A stretch of DNA of 64,000 bases from Isosphaeraceae bacterium EP7 (GCA_038400315.1 CP151667.1:434001-498000), one strand, 5' to 3'; positions 35,695 through 44,689 are shown, counted from the first letter of the stretch. A program made the numbers and translations. The notes: generated by a model not told the origin, from the sequence alone.

Positions 35695-35999
35695 ACCATC
35701 GAGATGGTCTGAAACTTCGCGAGCGATCATCTCGACCGACGTCGATTTCGAGGGGCCGTCTCCGCGGTGGCCTGGGTCGTTGCACACGCACCCCAGGCGA
35801 GCGGCGAGGACGGCCCTTCATGGTTTGGACGAGTGACGCTCGGCCGTCGCTCGAAGCCCGGCCTCCCGTTTTTCGCCACGCCGACCTTTGCCCGATTCGT
35901 CACCTTCCTCGGGTGGGCTCGCCGCCGGGCCGGAAGCATGCTGGCTTCTCGGGGCAAAGTTGATCCCGCCAAAGCCCTCATATCGTCGGTGGCCGACCG
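35695..35999. other. Spacer after the PEP-CTERM gene
   Basis: About 300 bp between convergent genes (PEP-CTERM on plus, DUF3592 on minus). No convincing frame, repeat or hairpin was seen. Confidence 0.4.
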
Positions 36000-36461
36000 C
36001 TAGCCCGAGGCCCATGAAGCGCCCAACCAGGTCACGACCGAGCCGAGGAAAAGCAGCCCGGCGAAGGCGGCGACCGCGACCGACAGGGCTGCGGATCCGG
36101 GCTCCAGAACCGCCTGCTCCGGGCGGCTCGGGTGGTGGTAGACGGTCACGGCCGAGCCGACGGGGTACTTGGCGATCGTGGCCTCGGCCCCGGCACGCGA
36201 GCCGATCCACGTATGGAAGGCAAAGTGCCGGCTCTCGCGTGACACTCCGCCCGCCTCATAGGTGAAGCGGACGCGCGGGCCGAATGCGCCGCCGCCTGAT
36301 TCGTGGTTTTCCTCTTCGACCACCGACTCAACGATCGTGCCCGCGCACCGAGGCCAGCGTCTCGCACGGAGATGGTCGATCGCCAGCGTCGCGAGGTAGG
36401 CGAAGATGAGGGAGCACAATCCGGCCGCGGGCAGCCAGATGTTGAGATAACCGGCGAGCAT
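36000..36461 (-). CDS. DUF3592 family membrane protein
   Basis: A 153-residue protein with an N-terminal membrane span (about 5-27), a soluble beta-rich part with WPRCAGTIVESVVEEE, PRVRFTYEAGGVSRES and YPVGSAVTVYHHPSRPEQAVLEPG, and a second span near the C-terminus (AVAAFAGLLFLGSVVTWL). The GTI-V and YHP-P motifs are typical of DUF3592, whose function is unknown. The extracytoplasmic loop lies between the spans. Confidence 0.82.
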   Translation of the reverse strand: MLAGYLNIWLPAAGLCSLIFAYLATLAIDHLRARRWPRCAGTIVESVVEEENHESGGGAFGPRVRFTYEAGGVSRESRHFAFHTWIGSRAGAEATIAKYPVGSAVTVYHHPSRPEQAVLEPGSAALSVAVAAFAGLLFLGSVVTWLGASWASG

Positions 36462-36537
36462 GCGCGCCTCCGAGGCTCGAGTCCTTTCCCCGATGCGATC
36501 TTACTCGACTCGTCTTGCGACTTCGATCGATAAGCCG

Positions 36538-36771
36538 GGGCACGCAGCGAGCCCGCTTCATCGACCCCGCCACCGGCCTGCGCCAGCCCATCACCACCAT
36601 CCACCGAAACGTCTCGGATGATCTGGACATCGCCCGATCCGTCGGCCTAGCCCTGCTCGACGAGCAACCCCTCATCGTCCCCCCGAGCTGGTCGCCTCGC
36701 ACCCCTGCGCCGCCCGCGACGTCGGCCAGCCCCTCGGCTGGCTCGGCCATTGGCATACGGCTCGGGCCTGA
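36538..36771 (+). pseudogene. Broken 3' fragment of the methyltransferase gene
   Basis: Translated sequence such as RARFIDPATGLRQPITTIH, NVSDDLDIARSVGLALLDEQ and, in another frame, QPLGWLGHW repeats the last 77 residues of the methyltransferase at 33727. After LIV the copy has lost one base relative to that gene (GTCCCCCCGAG against GTCTCCCCCGAA), so the frame shifts before the end. No SAM-binding part is present. It is a truncated, frameshifted duplicate ending in TGA at 36769-36771. Confidence 0.82.
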
Positions 36772-37023
36772 GACGCCGGAATCGTTGCATCACCCGCATT
36801 GCCCGCGTAAGCTGTCCCGAGCGGACCGGTCGCGCGTTGAATTCGGAAATCCAGTACACTCGATCGATCCGCGCCATTTTCCTCGCCAATCGTCGGCGCC
36901 GGGACATCGAGCCAATCTCTCCCCCGGCGACCAACCGAGCGCCTTCCCGGCATCGAGGCCGGGGCTGCGTCACAGCTGTCGCCCGTAGACTTGCTGAATC
37001 CACACCTCTGAAAAGGATCAACG

Positions 37024-38154
37024 ATGCTCCGCTTCGCCGGATGTGCTTGCCTGCTGGCCTTCGCCATCGCCTCGTCGGCCGCCCCGGCCCGGGCGCAGTA
37101 CAACTACCCGCGCGGCTATTCGGGGTGGAATGGTTGGGGCGGTGGCACGGTGGGCGGGAGCCACGCCGCGGGCATGGGCGCCTTCGCCGCCGGCGCCGGC
37201 TCGTACAACGAGCAGACCTCGCAGGCTCGCGCCCAGAACGCCAACACCGCCATGCAGGTCAACCAGTACACGTACGCGGTCAAGCAGCGCAACATGCAGA
37301 ACTACGAGAACCGCCAGAAGGAGAAGGTCGCAAACGCCAAGTCGTCCACCGACACCATCTACAGCCGCATCCACGACCACCCCGAGCCCCACGACATCCG
37401 CAACGGCGACGCCCTGAACGTCGTGCTCGACGAGCTGGTCAACCCCGACGCCTACACCCAGGTCAGCCAGCGGGCCACCCAGCCCGTGGCCAGCGGCCTG
37501 GTCAAGAACATCGAGTTCGAGTTCGCCCCCCAGATGGTCGTCATCAGCCTGGACGACCTCTCCTCGCGCGGGGTGCCCGACGCCCTGCTCACCAACCCCA
37601 GCTTCCAGACCGACCGCACGGCCCTCCGCACCCTGGTCCAGAAGGCCCACGAGGAGAGCGCCACGCCGGGCGGCCAGGTCTCCCCCGAGACCCTCGCCAA
37701 CCTGCGTGTCGCCATCAAGACCCTCAAGGCCAAGGTTGACTCGACGCTCCGGGCCGGGACGGCCGACCGCGAGCAGGCCGACAACTTCCTGAAGGGCCTC
37801 TACGGCCTGACCAAGATGCTCCAGTCGCCCGACATCGCCGCCTTCCTGAAGGGCCTCAACGACCAGCCGACGACCACGATGGGCCATCTCATCACCTTCA
37901 TGCACAGCTTCAACCTGCGGTTCGGCCCGTCGAAGACGTCCGACCAGGGCAACGCCTATGACCAGCTCTATCCCATGCTCGTCGCCCTCCGCGACGGCGC
38001 CGGCGTCCCGCACCAGGGCCCGACCGGCAGCCCGCCCCCCATGCAGAGCCCCAGCAAGGTGACCAACTTCTTCTCCGGCATGGACTACAGCCACTTCGAC
38101 CCCCAGGCCAACCCCCACGCCCCCGCTCCCGCCCCGCCCGCGCCCAACAACTGA
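37024..38154 (+). CDS. Secreted planctomycete hypothetical protein
   Basis: A 376-residue protein with a signal peptide (about 1-24, ending ARAQ). The early mature part is rich in Tyr, Gly and Trp (YSGWNGWGGGTVGGSH), then comes an Asn/Gln-rich helical part (TAMQVNQYTYAVKQRNMQNY) and a globular C-terminal domain with EFAPQMVVISLDDLS, ending in Pro-rich sequence. I do not recognise a function, although I associate the layout with planctomycete hypotheticals. AAAAGGA precedes the ATG. Confidence 0.65.
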   Translation: MLRFAGCACLLAFAIASSAAPARAQYNYPRGYSGWNGWGGGTVGGSHAAGMGAFAAGAGSYNEQTSQARAQNANTAMQVNQYTYAVKQRNMQNYENRQKEKVANAKSSTDTIYSRIHDHPEPHDIRNGDALNVVLDELVNPDAYTQVSQRATQPVASGLVKNIEFEFAPQMVVISLDDLSSRGVPDALLTNPSFQTDRTALRTLVQKAHEESATPGGQVSPETLANLRVAIKTLKAKVDSTLRAGTADREQADNFLKGLYGLTKMLQSPDIAAFLKGLNDQPTTTMGHLITFMHSFNLRFGPSKTSDQGNAYDQLYPMLVALRDGAGVPHQGPTGSPPPMQSPSKVTNFFSGMDYSHFDPQANPHAPAPAPPAPNN

Positions 38155-38196
38155 GAACCGGCCGGGCGCCCACGCACGTCGATCGAGCCAAGACCC

Positions 38197-38225
38197 ATCC
38201 CCGGCGGCACGGATGCCCCGGGGAT
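38197..38225 (+). terminator. Short hairpin after the secreted hypothetical
   Basis: An 8-bp stem, ATCCCCGG paired with CCGGGGAT, with a 13-nt loop, about 40 nt after the stop of the gene at 37024. A weak terminator is possible. Confidence 0.4.
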
Positions 38226-38326
38226 TCGCGTTTCGAAGCCCGAGCGAGAGCCCCTGTCGGCCGCCCCGCCCTTGCGATACAGTCACCCCCCGCAACACCC
38301 AACGATGATGACGGAGACGCCCGACC

Positions 38327-39583
38327 ATGCACCGACGCGCCGCCCTTCTTGCCCTCCTCGCGCTCTGGGTCACTCCCCCCGCCATGGCCGAGATCCAGGT
38401 CGGCGCGGCCGTGCGCGTCATCACGCCCAACCCGCTGCTGCCCGTCTCCGGCGGCATGGGGCCCACCAAGCCGGCCCGCGAGAAGCGCGGCGAGCTGACC
38501 GCGCGGGCCATCGTCTTCAAGAAGGGCGACGTCGCCGTGGCCGTCGTCTCGCTCGACCTCCTCGGCTTCCCCTCCGTCCTCGGCGACCGCGTCCGCGCCA
38601 AGGTCAAGGGGATCTCGCCCGCCAACATCCTGATCGGTTCCACCCACACCCACAGCGCGCCCGACTGCTACGCCTTCCCCGACGGCAAGGGGGGCCACAC
38701 CGGCGACCTAGCCTACCTCGACCTCGTCTGCGACAACGCCGCGAAGGCCGTCAATGAGGCCCTCGGCAAGCTTCAGCCCACGACCCTGAAAATTGCCACC
38801 GGTGAGGCCAAGGGGAAGATCGCCTTCAACTACTATGCGCCCGAGCTGTATGACAAACGCATGAGCGTCATCCAGGCCATCGGCGCCGACGGCAAGGCGG
38901 TCGCCACGCTCGTCAACTACGCCGTCCACCCCGAGGTCCTGGGCAACGACGTCGGCATCCTCAGCCCCGACCTCGTCGGCCCGCTCACCGATTCCATCGA
39001 GGCCGACGCCGGCGGCATCGCCCTCTTCATGAACGGCGCCCAGGGCGGGATGGTCACCGCCGACAACCGCGCCACCGACCTCGTGAACGAGTCGCGCTCC
39101 TGGGACGAATGCCAGCGAATCGGCCGCCTCATGGCCTCCGAGGCCCTCCGGCTCCTGAAGGACGCCCCCGCGCAGCCCGACCCCACCCTCAACTGCCAGT
39201 CCATCGACGTCCGCTTCCCGGTCGAGTCCGAGGGCATGTGGGCCGTCATCGACGGGTCCCCCCTGAAGTATCCCCACAATGATGATCATTCCGTCACCGC
39301 ACGCATCAACCTCGTCAATCTCGGCAACGCCCAGATCCTCACCATCCCCGGCGAGGCCCTGCCCAACATTGGGTTCTACCTGAAGCGCAAGATGCGCGGC
39401 ACGCACAACCTCCTCTTCGGCCTCACCAACGACGCCTTCGGCTACATCCTCACCAAGGTCGACTTCAACAGCTTCCCCCGCTACGACTACATCACCCGCA
39501 CCTCCCTCGGCGAGATGACCGGCGAGATCCTCATCGAGCAATCCCTCGGCCTCATCGAGAAGTCACCCCGCCCCGATAAATGA
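38327..39583 (+). CDS. Neutral/alkaline ceramidase-like protein
   Basis: A 418-residue secreted protein with a signal peptide (MHRRAALLALLALWVTPPAM). The zinc-binding motif ILIGSTHTHSAPD at about 103-115 and the start IQVGAAVRVITPN are typical of the neutral/alkaline ceramidase family, which hydrolyses the amide of ceramide. The nucleophile region may be around NGAQGGM. Planctomycetes hold several such proteins; true substrate and metal use are not proven here. CGGAGACGCCC precedes the ATG. A large hairpin follows the stop. Confidence 0.8.
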   Translation: MHRRAALLALLALWVTPPAMAEIQVGAAVRVITPNPLLPVSGGMGPTKPAREKRGELTARAIVFKKGDVAVAVVSLDLLGFPSVLGDRVRAKVKGISPANILIGSTHTHSAPDCYAFPDGKGGHTGDLAYLDLVCDNAAKAVNEALGKLQPTTLKIATGEAKGKIAFNYYAPELYDKRMSVIQAIGADGKAVATLVNYAVHPEVLGNDVGILSPDLVGPLTDSIEADAGGIALFMNGAQGGMVTADNRATDLVNESRSWDECQRIGRLMASEALRLLKDAPAQPDPTLNCQSIDVRFPVESEGMWAVIDGSPLKYPHNDDHSVTARINLVNLGNAQILTIPGEALPNIGFYLKRKMRGTHNLLFGLTNDAFGYILTKVDFNSFPRYDYITRTSLGEMTGEILIEQSLGLIEKSPRPDK

Positions 39584-39600
39584 CGCGATCCGCTGCGAAG

Positions 39601-39658
39601 CGGGGAAAACGGGGGTCGGCAACGGGTCAACGCGTCGGTGCTTTTCCCCGTTTCCCCG
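39601..39658 (+). terminator. Bulged hairpin between ceramidase and glycosyltransferase
   Basis: CGGGGAAAACGGGG pairs with CCCCGTTTCCCCG (13 bp with one unpaired A) across a 31-nt loop. It starts 17 nt after the ceramidase stop. Its position also argues against the long upstream extension of the next gene. Confidence 0.5.
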
Positions 39659-39723
39659 GGGGGGCCCGACGACGCCAACTCGTCCCGATCCGGCCGGGTT
39701 CAAGCCACGCATCGAGAATTCCA

Positions 39724-41361
39724 TTGGTATTTCTGAATCATAAAAAAGCCTGGATCTGGCCATCAGTCCTCCTCCTCGGCCTGATCCTCTGGACGGCCCT
39801 CGCCGCAGGCCTGGATAACGGCCACCTCGGCGTCTTCCACGACGACGGCCTCTACCTCACCGCAGCCCGCTCGCTCCGTGACGGACTCGGCTTCGGCCTG
39901 CCCAGCCGCCCCGGCGAGCCCCCGCCCAAGTACCCGATCGGCCTGCCCGCGGTCATCGCCGTCGCCCTTCGCCTTGACCCCGCGCCGTCCACCCTGGCGC
40001 GTGAGATCGTCATCGCCCGCACCCTGGTCCTGGCCGGCGCCTGGGTCTTCTTCCTGGGCTCTTATACCTGGCTGCGCAGGGTCGGCGTCCACCCGGCCAT
40101 GGCCTGCGGCATCGTCCTGGCGTCCGCCTATCATCACGTCGTGTTGATCGGAGGGGCCATCACCATCTTCGCCGACCTCCCCTTCGCCGGGGTCGCGTTC
40201 GTCCTCATGGCTCGCTGGGCGGGGCGGGACAAAAGTCCCGCAACGGGGGCCTCCCGCAGGGCCTTCGCCGACGGCCTCATCGCCGGCTTCGGCATCCTCC
40301 TGCGCAGCAACGGCATCACACTCGCCCTTGCGGCCCTCGTCGCCGCGCTGGTCGGTCCCAAGAAACGCCCCTCGCTCGCCGCGTGCCTCGCCGGCCTGGC
40401 CCTGTCCGTCGTCCCGGCCACGTACTATGCAGGGCTTCACCCGCGGGTCGTCCCCTCCAACAGCTACTTGCTGGAGATGAAGGCCGGCTGGTCGTCGCCC
40501 GGCGCGGGCCTGAAGATCATCGCATCCAACGCCGCCGCCATGACCCTCGACTTCCCCGCCCGGGTCCTCGCCTCGCCCACCACCTTCATCACACCGATCA
40601 TCGGCGCGATGTCCGCCCATCCACGGCTCGCCACCACGTTCCGCGTCGCCCTCTCCGCCATCGTCGCAATCGGCCTCATCTCGCTGGCAAGGTCGAGTCG
40701 CCTTGTCGACCGGCCCGCCTGGATCCACGCGACCGGCACGATGGCCATCTTCCTGGTCTGGCCCTGGGGCGGAATCCTCGACCGCTTCCTCCTCGCCCTC
40801 ATCCCCCCGCTCATCCTGGCCTTCGTCCGGGGCCTCGCCACCATCGCTCGCCACCTCGGCCTCGCCCCTCGATACGCCCGCGTCCTGGCCGCCGCGGGAC
40901 TCGTCGCGGTCCTCGCGGGCAACGCCACCGTCGTCCTCCGATCCGCCGCTCTGTTTCATGCCTCGGGGCGCCAGTGGCCCGGCTCCAGCAACCGGGTCAG
41001 CCTGGGCCACGCCCTCGAACTGATCCGCCGCAAGACCGAGCCAGACGCCGTTATCGCCGGGGTCTGGCCCGAGATGATTCACCTCCACACCGGCCGAACC
41101 GTCATCCCTCTCATCGAGGACGAGTCCTTCCTCGACGATCATTACGGCGACCTTCGGCGCTTCAACCTCTGGCGAAACCTCGTCCCCAACCGCCCCCTCT
41201 ACCTCCTCCTCCGAGCCGAGAACGAAGACCCGAAACGCGCCGATCTCGCCCAATCCGCCGCCCTCGCCGCCCAGCCCGGCGTCAGTCTCCGCGAAGTCGA
41301 ACGCACCACCGACGGCCGCTATCGACTGGTCAAGATCGACGTCCTCGGCGGGACGGAATGA
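39724..41361 (+). CDS. GT-C fold membrane glycosyltransferase-like protein
   Basis: A 545-residue polytopic membrane protein with about 10 hydrophobic segments. After the first span come HDDGLYLTAARSLRDG and PPKYPIGLPAVIA, which resemble the acidic motif and early loops of ArnT/PMT-type glycosyltransferases. Such enzymes transfer sugars from polyprenyl-phosphate donors to lipids or proteins. A C-terminal soluble part of about 120 residues follows the last span. TTG 39724 is proposed because the conserved reading begins there; a longer frame from 39580 would run through the hairpin. Confidence 0.7.
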   Translation: MVFLNHKKAWIWPSVLLLGLILWTALAAGLDNGHLGVFHDDGLYLTAARSLRDGLGFGLPSRPGEPPPKYPIGLPAVIAVALRLDPAPSTLAREIVIARTLVLAGAWVFFLGSYTWLRRVGVHPAMACGIVLASAYHHVVLIGGAITIFADLPFAGVAFVLMARWAGRDKSPATGASRRAFADGLIAGFGILLRSNGITLALAALVAALVGPKKRPSLAACLAGLALSVVPATYYAGLHPRVVPSNSYLLEMKAGWSSPGAGLKIIASNAAAMTLDFPARVLASPTTFITPIIGAMSAHPRLATTFRVALSAIVAIGLISLARSSRLVDRPAWIHATGTMAIFLVWPWGGILDRFLLALIPPLILAFVRGLATIARHLGLAPRYARVLAAAGLVAVLAGNATVVLRSAALFHASGRQWPGSSNRVSLGHALELIRRKTEPDAVIAGVWPEMIHLHTGRTVIPLIEDESFLDDHYGDLRRFNLWRNLVPNRPLYLLLRAENEDPKRADLAQSAALAAQPGVSLREVERTTDGRYRLVKIDVLGGTE

Positions 41362-41411
41362 GGACGCACACCCCGGGCATGCGCCGTTTCGTCGCACCGC
41401 CGGTCTCGCCG

Positions 41412-42851
41412 TCAGAACGACCCAAACATGGACCCGAGCACGATGGTGACGACGAGCGCGATGATCACGCTCACGACGACCGTCATTACCATATCGAAAT
41501 AGCTCTCTTTGTGGCTGAGCCTGCTCACCTGGAGCACGGTCAGGACCGTGCCGTTGTGGGGCAACGCGTCGAGCGTGCCGGAGCCGATCGTGGCCACGCG
41601 GTGCATCAGCGACGGGGAAATCCCGTGTTCAACGGCGAGCTTCATGTAGCTCTCGCCGAGAGAATCGAGCGCAATCGCCATGCCGCCGGAGGCCGAGCCG
41701 GTCATCCCCGCCAGCACGTTCATCGAGACCGTGAGCGAGATCAGCGGCCCCCCTTTGATCGAGAGCAACGCGTCTCGAACCGCGGCGAACGCGGGCATGG
41801 CCGCGACCACGGCCCCGAATCCCACGAGGCTGCCGACCGTGAGCGCGGGCAAGACCGCGGAGTTCGCCCCCGCGTCCATGCTCTCTCGCAACGAGGGGAG
41901 GCGAGCGTAGTTGAGCGCGACGACCGCAAGGGCGCCGGCCAGGAGAGCCACGGCGACCGACCACGTGCCGGCGACGGCCCCGATCGTGGTCCCGCCCCAC
42001 GCTTCCTCGGCCAAGTACGACGTATTGAGGCGAGGCAGCACCACCAGCGACATCAGGAAATTCGTGAAGATCACGAGGACCAGCGGCACGATGGCCACGA
42101 GGAACGAAGGCTCGCGATCTCCCCGCTTGCCATGGAGGACCTCGGCCGGATCGAATTCGCCCACGGCCGTCGCATGCTCGCGAATCTTCTCGTCGATGAC
42201 GGGTGCTGCGTCCGAGCCGTAACCTTCGCCGGCCTTCCTCGCGGCCTTCTCGGCACGGCCGAGCCACCACATGCCGAACGCCATCGTGACGATCGACGCG
42301 ATGATGCCAAGCCCGGGGGCCGCGAACGGCGTGGTGCCGAAGTAAGGCATGGGGATCGCATTATTGATCGACGGCGAACCCGGCAGGGCCGACATCGTGA
42401 ACGTGAACGCGCCGAGGCAGATCGTGGCCGGCATCAATCGGCGAGGGATATCCGCGGCCCGGAAGATCTTCTGCGCCATGGGCACCAGGACGAAGAAGGC
42501 GACAAAGACGCTGACGCCACCATACGTCACCACCGCCGATGCGAGGACGACCGAGAGCATCGCCCTGCGCGTCCCCAACCGTTCGATCAGGAACCCCGCA
42601 ACCGAGGAGATCGATCCGCTGTCGTCCATGAGTTTGCCGAACAATCCACCGAGCAAGAACAGCGGGAACCATTGGGCGACGAATCGCGAGGTCCCGCCCA
42701 TGAACGTCTGCGTCCAATGCGCGAGGATCGGCTCGCCGGACATCGCCGCGGCCAGGATCGCCGCGGATGGGGCCACCAGCAACACGCTCCACCCTCGGAA
42801 CGCCAACCACATCAGCAGGGAAAGCGAGAGCAAGATTCCGAGGAGCCCCAT
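41412..42851 (-). CDS. GntP family permease
   Basis: A 479-residue transporter with 12 or more hydrophobic segments. It has MGLLGILLSLSLLMWLAFRG at the start, SALPGSPSINNAIP and a C-terminal DALPHNGTVLTVLQV, which match the GntP gluconate:H+ symporter family and its hydroxybutyrate-permease relatives. A hydrophilic loop at about 195-245 is the cytoplasmic insert usual in the family. The start at 42851 follows AAAGG 8 nt upstream; 42899 and 42980 are possible longer starts. The substrate, gluconate or another organic acid, is not shown. Confidence 0.82.
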   Translation of the reverse strand: MGLLGILLSLSLLMWLAFRGWSVLLVAPSAAILAAAMSGEPILAHWTQTFMGGTSRFVAQWFPLFLLGGLFGKLMDDSGSISSVAGFLIERLGTRRAMLSVVLASAVVTYGGVSVFVAFFVLVPMAQKIFRAADIPRRLMPATICLGAFTFTMSALPGSPSINNAIPMPYFGTTPFAAPGLGIIASIVTMAFGMWWLGRAEKAARKAGEGYGSDAAPVIDEKIREHATAVGEFDPAEVLHGKRGDREPSFLVAIVPLVLVIFTNFLMSLVVLPRLNTSYLAEEAWGGTTIGAVAGTWSVAVALLAGALAVVALNYARLPSLRESMDAGANSAVLPALTVGSLVGFGAVVAAMPAFAAVRDALLSIKGGPLISLTVSMNVLAGMTGSASGGMAIALDSLGESYMKLAVEHGISPSLMHRVATIGSGTLDALPHNGTVLTVLQVSRLSHKESYFDMVMTVVVSVIIALVVTIVLGSMFGSF

Positions 42852-43121
42852 GGAGCGACCTTTCTTCACCGAGCCGTCATTTTTCGGATGGGGATCCATC
42901 ACTTCGCCCGGAACTTCCGGTGCCACATCGCACATCGTCCGGCTTCCCATGTCCAACGAAAACTCTCGAAGCGGGCTCATCTCGGAAAGTCGAGCGGCCC
43001 CCCGATGGACGCGATCGATTGGTCAGAATTATCGATCTAAATAATATGATAATGATAAAATATATATGGACAATAGCGGTCGTATCATGTGGGCTGCGAT
43101 CGATGCGCGACGACGGTCGCT
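42852..43121. other. Spacer with an AT-rich island
   Basis: It contains the upstream region of the minus-strand permease and a marked AT-rich stretch at about 43026-43076 (ATAATATGATAATGATAA) in otherwise GC-rich DNA. On the minus strand this could supply a promoter for the permease. No gene is supported here. Confidence 0.5.
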
Positions 43122-43166
43122 CGACGAGGGCCGGGCCGGGAGTGCATCCCGGCCCGGCCCTCGTCG
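43122..43166 (-). terminator. 20-bp perfect hairpin after AHSA1 gene
   Basis: Arms of 20 nt (43122-43141 and 43147-43166) are exact reverse complements with a 5-nt loop GTGCA. The hairpin begins 3 nt beyond the stop of the minus-strand SRPBCC gene, so it is placed as the operon's terminator. Confidence 0.7.
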
Positions 43167-43168
43167 GC

Positions 43169-43630
43169 TCACATCCCCTTCGGCCAATGGCGGGTCTCCG
43201 CCAGCGACTCCCCCGTCTCCAGCAGGCTCTTCAAGCTCGCGAGGATATGCGGCCATCCGCCCGACACCCCCTCGATGAGCTTCGAGTCGGGCCTGTCGAT
43301 TTCATGGGAGAGGGTGAGCTTGACCGACTCGCCCACCTTCTCGAGTTCGTAGGTCATCCTGGAATATCCCTCCACCTGCACCTCGGGCGAGAGCTCATGC
43401 CGCCAGGTCAGGACGAGCTTCCGCTCCGGCTCGATCTCGAGGATCTCGCCGCTGTCGGCAACCCGCCCGTCGGGACCCTTCAACTGCCACGATGCGCCCG
43501 GCTTCCATTCGCAATCTTGCCAGGTCTCGCACCAAAATTGCCGGGTGAACTCGGGCTCCAGCAGCGCCCGCCAGAGCTTCTCCGGCGTCGTGCGGATGTA
43601 GGTCACGTACGCGAATTTCGATTCATCCAT
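43169..43630 (-). CDS. AHSA1/SRPBCC family protein
   Basis: A 153-residue protein of the AHSA1-type SRPBCC fold. It opens with FAYVTYIRTTPEKLWRALLE and contains WKPGASWQLKGPDGRV and GEILEIEPERKLVLTW, then MTYELEKVGESVKLTLSHE and PHILASLKSLLETGE near the end. The fold encloses a hydrophobic cavity for a small ligand. The ArsR-type regulator gene overlaps it by 8 nt upstream, a very common pairing in bacteria. GGAGACTCCG lies directly before the ATG. Confidence 0.88.
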   Translation of the reverse strand: MDESKFAYVTYIRTTPEKLWRALLEPEFTRQFWCETWQDCEWKPGASWQLKGPDGRVADSGEILEIEPERKLVLTWRHELSPEVQVEGYSRMTYELEKVGESVKLTLSHEIDRPDSKLIEGVSGGWPHILASLKSLLETGESLAETRHWPKGM

Positions 43631-43952
43631 CGGAGTCTCCTTCCAGCTTGCTCTTGAGCTCGGCGAGCGCGCGGAGCCGCCCTCGCTCGAATTTGCCGAT
43701 CCAGCGCTCGGAGATCTCGTGGATCGGCACGGGGTTGAGGTAATGCACCTTCTCCCGGCCTCGCCAGATCGGCACCACCAGCGACGCTTCCTCGAGCAGC
43801 TTGAGGTGCTTCGTCACGGCCTGTCGTGTCATGTTCATGCGGGCACAGAGCTGACCCAGCGTCTGCCCGTTCTCCGCGTGCAAGCGGTCGAGCAACTGAC
43901 GCCGCCCCGCATCCGCCAGCGCCCTGAACACCCTGTCGAGTTCCACGTCCAT
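43623..43952 (-). CDS. ArsR family transcriptional regulator
   Basis: A 109-residue winged-helix regulator. It begins MDVELDRVFRALADAGRRQL and carries the HTH LGQLCARMNMTRQAVTKHL followed by KVHYLNPVPI. No Cys-rich metal site is visible, so it is of the AHSA1-partner type rather than a metal sensor. ATG 43952 is chosen because a promoter's -10 element lies only 6 nt before it; an alternative in-frame ATG at 43967 would fall inside the promoter. It probably represses its own promoter. Confidence 0.88.
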   Translation of the reverse strand: MDVELDRVFRALADAGRRQLLDRLHAENGQTLGQLCARMNMTRQAVTKHLKLLEEASLVVPIWRGREKVHYLNPVPIHEISERWIGKFERGRLRALAELKSKLEGDSDG

Positions 43953-43958
43953 CGCCCG

Positions 43959-43986
43959 ATTATGCAACCAAATGGTTGCCTGTCAA
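43959..43986 (-). promoter_or_regulatory. Promoter of the arsR-AHSA1 operon with built-in operator
   Basis: On the minus strand TTGACA (43986-43981) and CATAAT (43964-43959) are separated by 16 nt. The spacer is almost filled by the 7-2-7 inverted repeat GCAACCA-TT-TGGTTGC (43979-43964), a plausible ArsR operator that would block RNA polymerase. The predicted transcription start is at or next to the ATG, so the mRNA may be leaderless. Confidence 0.75.
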
Positions 43987-44158
43987 GCCGGCAATCGATC
44001 CCGGGAGCTTCCGGATCTGGTGAACCTCGAAGTCCGCCGAGATTCGGCCGTTCGCCCGGCCGGCCCTTCCACCATGGGAGCGAGTTCGAGGGCCACGAGG
44101 TGCTTGACCTCACCGAGACAGCCATTCCCCGTCAACCCGCGAGGCAGACGCGAGGATT

Positions 44159-44689
44159 TCAATCCGCGGTCGTCGAAGGTCGCCCGTCAAGCTCCGCATC
44201 GATGAGATCGAGAAGCTCGTCAAGATCCGCGTGGATCTCACTCTCGATGGGGATCGTTTCCGCGGTCGTTTCGAGGAGGCGAACTCCGGCTTCGAGCGTC
44301 GCCTCGACTTGAGTCGGGACGATCGCTTCCAGGATGACGAGCACCTTCGCCCTGACCTCGAACGCATCGTCGAACATGAATGGCAGGATCTCGGCGAAGT
44401 CGTCGCTGCAATCGAGGCACATCAGGCCATACATCAGGCTCCCCCTGTTTCCCAAGGTCTTAGGGTCCCTGAGCAGCTCGATGAGCCTCGGCTTCGCCTC
44501 CTGAACCTTCAACTCGCCCAGCGCATAGGCCACGCCGTTGTTCGTCCTCAGGTCGCCGCGATCGAGGATGCTGAGGAGCTGCGGCACAGCCTCCCGGCAT
44601 CCCGCATCCGCGAGCTGGAACGCAGCCTCGGTCACGACCGCCGGGTCGTCCGAGTCCAAATCGGATCGGAATTGTCCTGATCGATTCAT
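44159..44689 (-). CDS. HEAT-repeat protein
   Basis: A 176-residue helical protein with HEAT-like repeats: DPAVVTEAAFQLADAGCREA, AVPQLLSILDRGDL, GVAYALGELKVQEAKPRLIE and DAFEVRAKVLVILEAIV. Such repeats form a protein-binding superhelix. There is no signal peptide or enzyme motif. AAGGGA precedes the ATG. Small HEAT proteins of this kind are sometimes immunity or adaptor proteins, but no toxin gene is beside it, so I do not assign one. Confidence 0.7.
   Translation of the reverse strand: MNRSGQFRSDLDSDDPAVVTEAAFQLADAGCREAVPQLLSILDRGDLRTNNGVAYALGELKVQEAKPRLIELLRDPKTLGNRGSLMYGLMCLDCSDDFAEILPFMFDDAFEVRAKVLVILEAIVPTQVEATLEAGVRLLETTAETIPIESEIHADLDELLDLIDAELDGRPSTTAD

Noticed and set aside
40383-43040. 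885-codon plus-strand frame over the glycosyltransferase and permease genes
   Set aside because: It is extremely Arg/His/Pro-rich, antisense to the GntP gene and out of frame with the GT-C gene; it is a GC-driven shadow.
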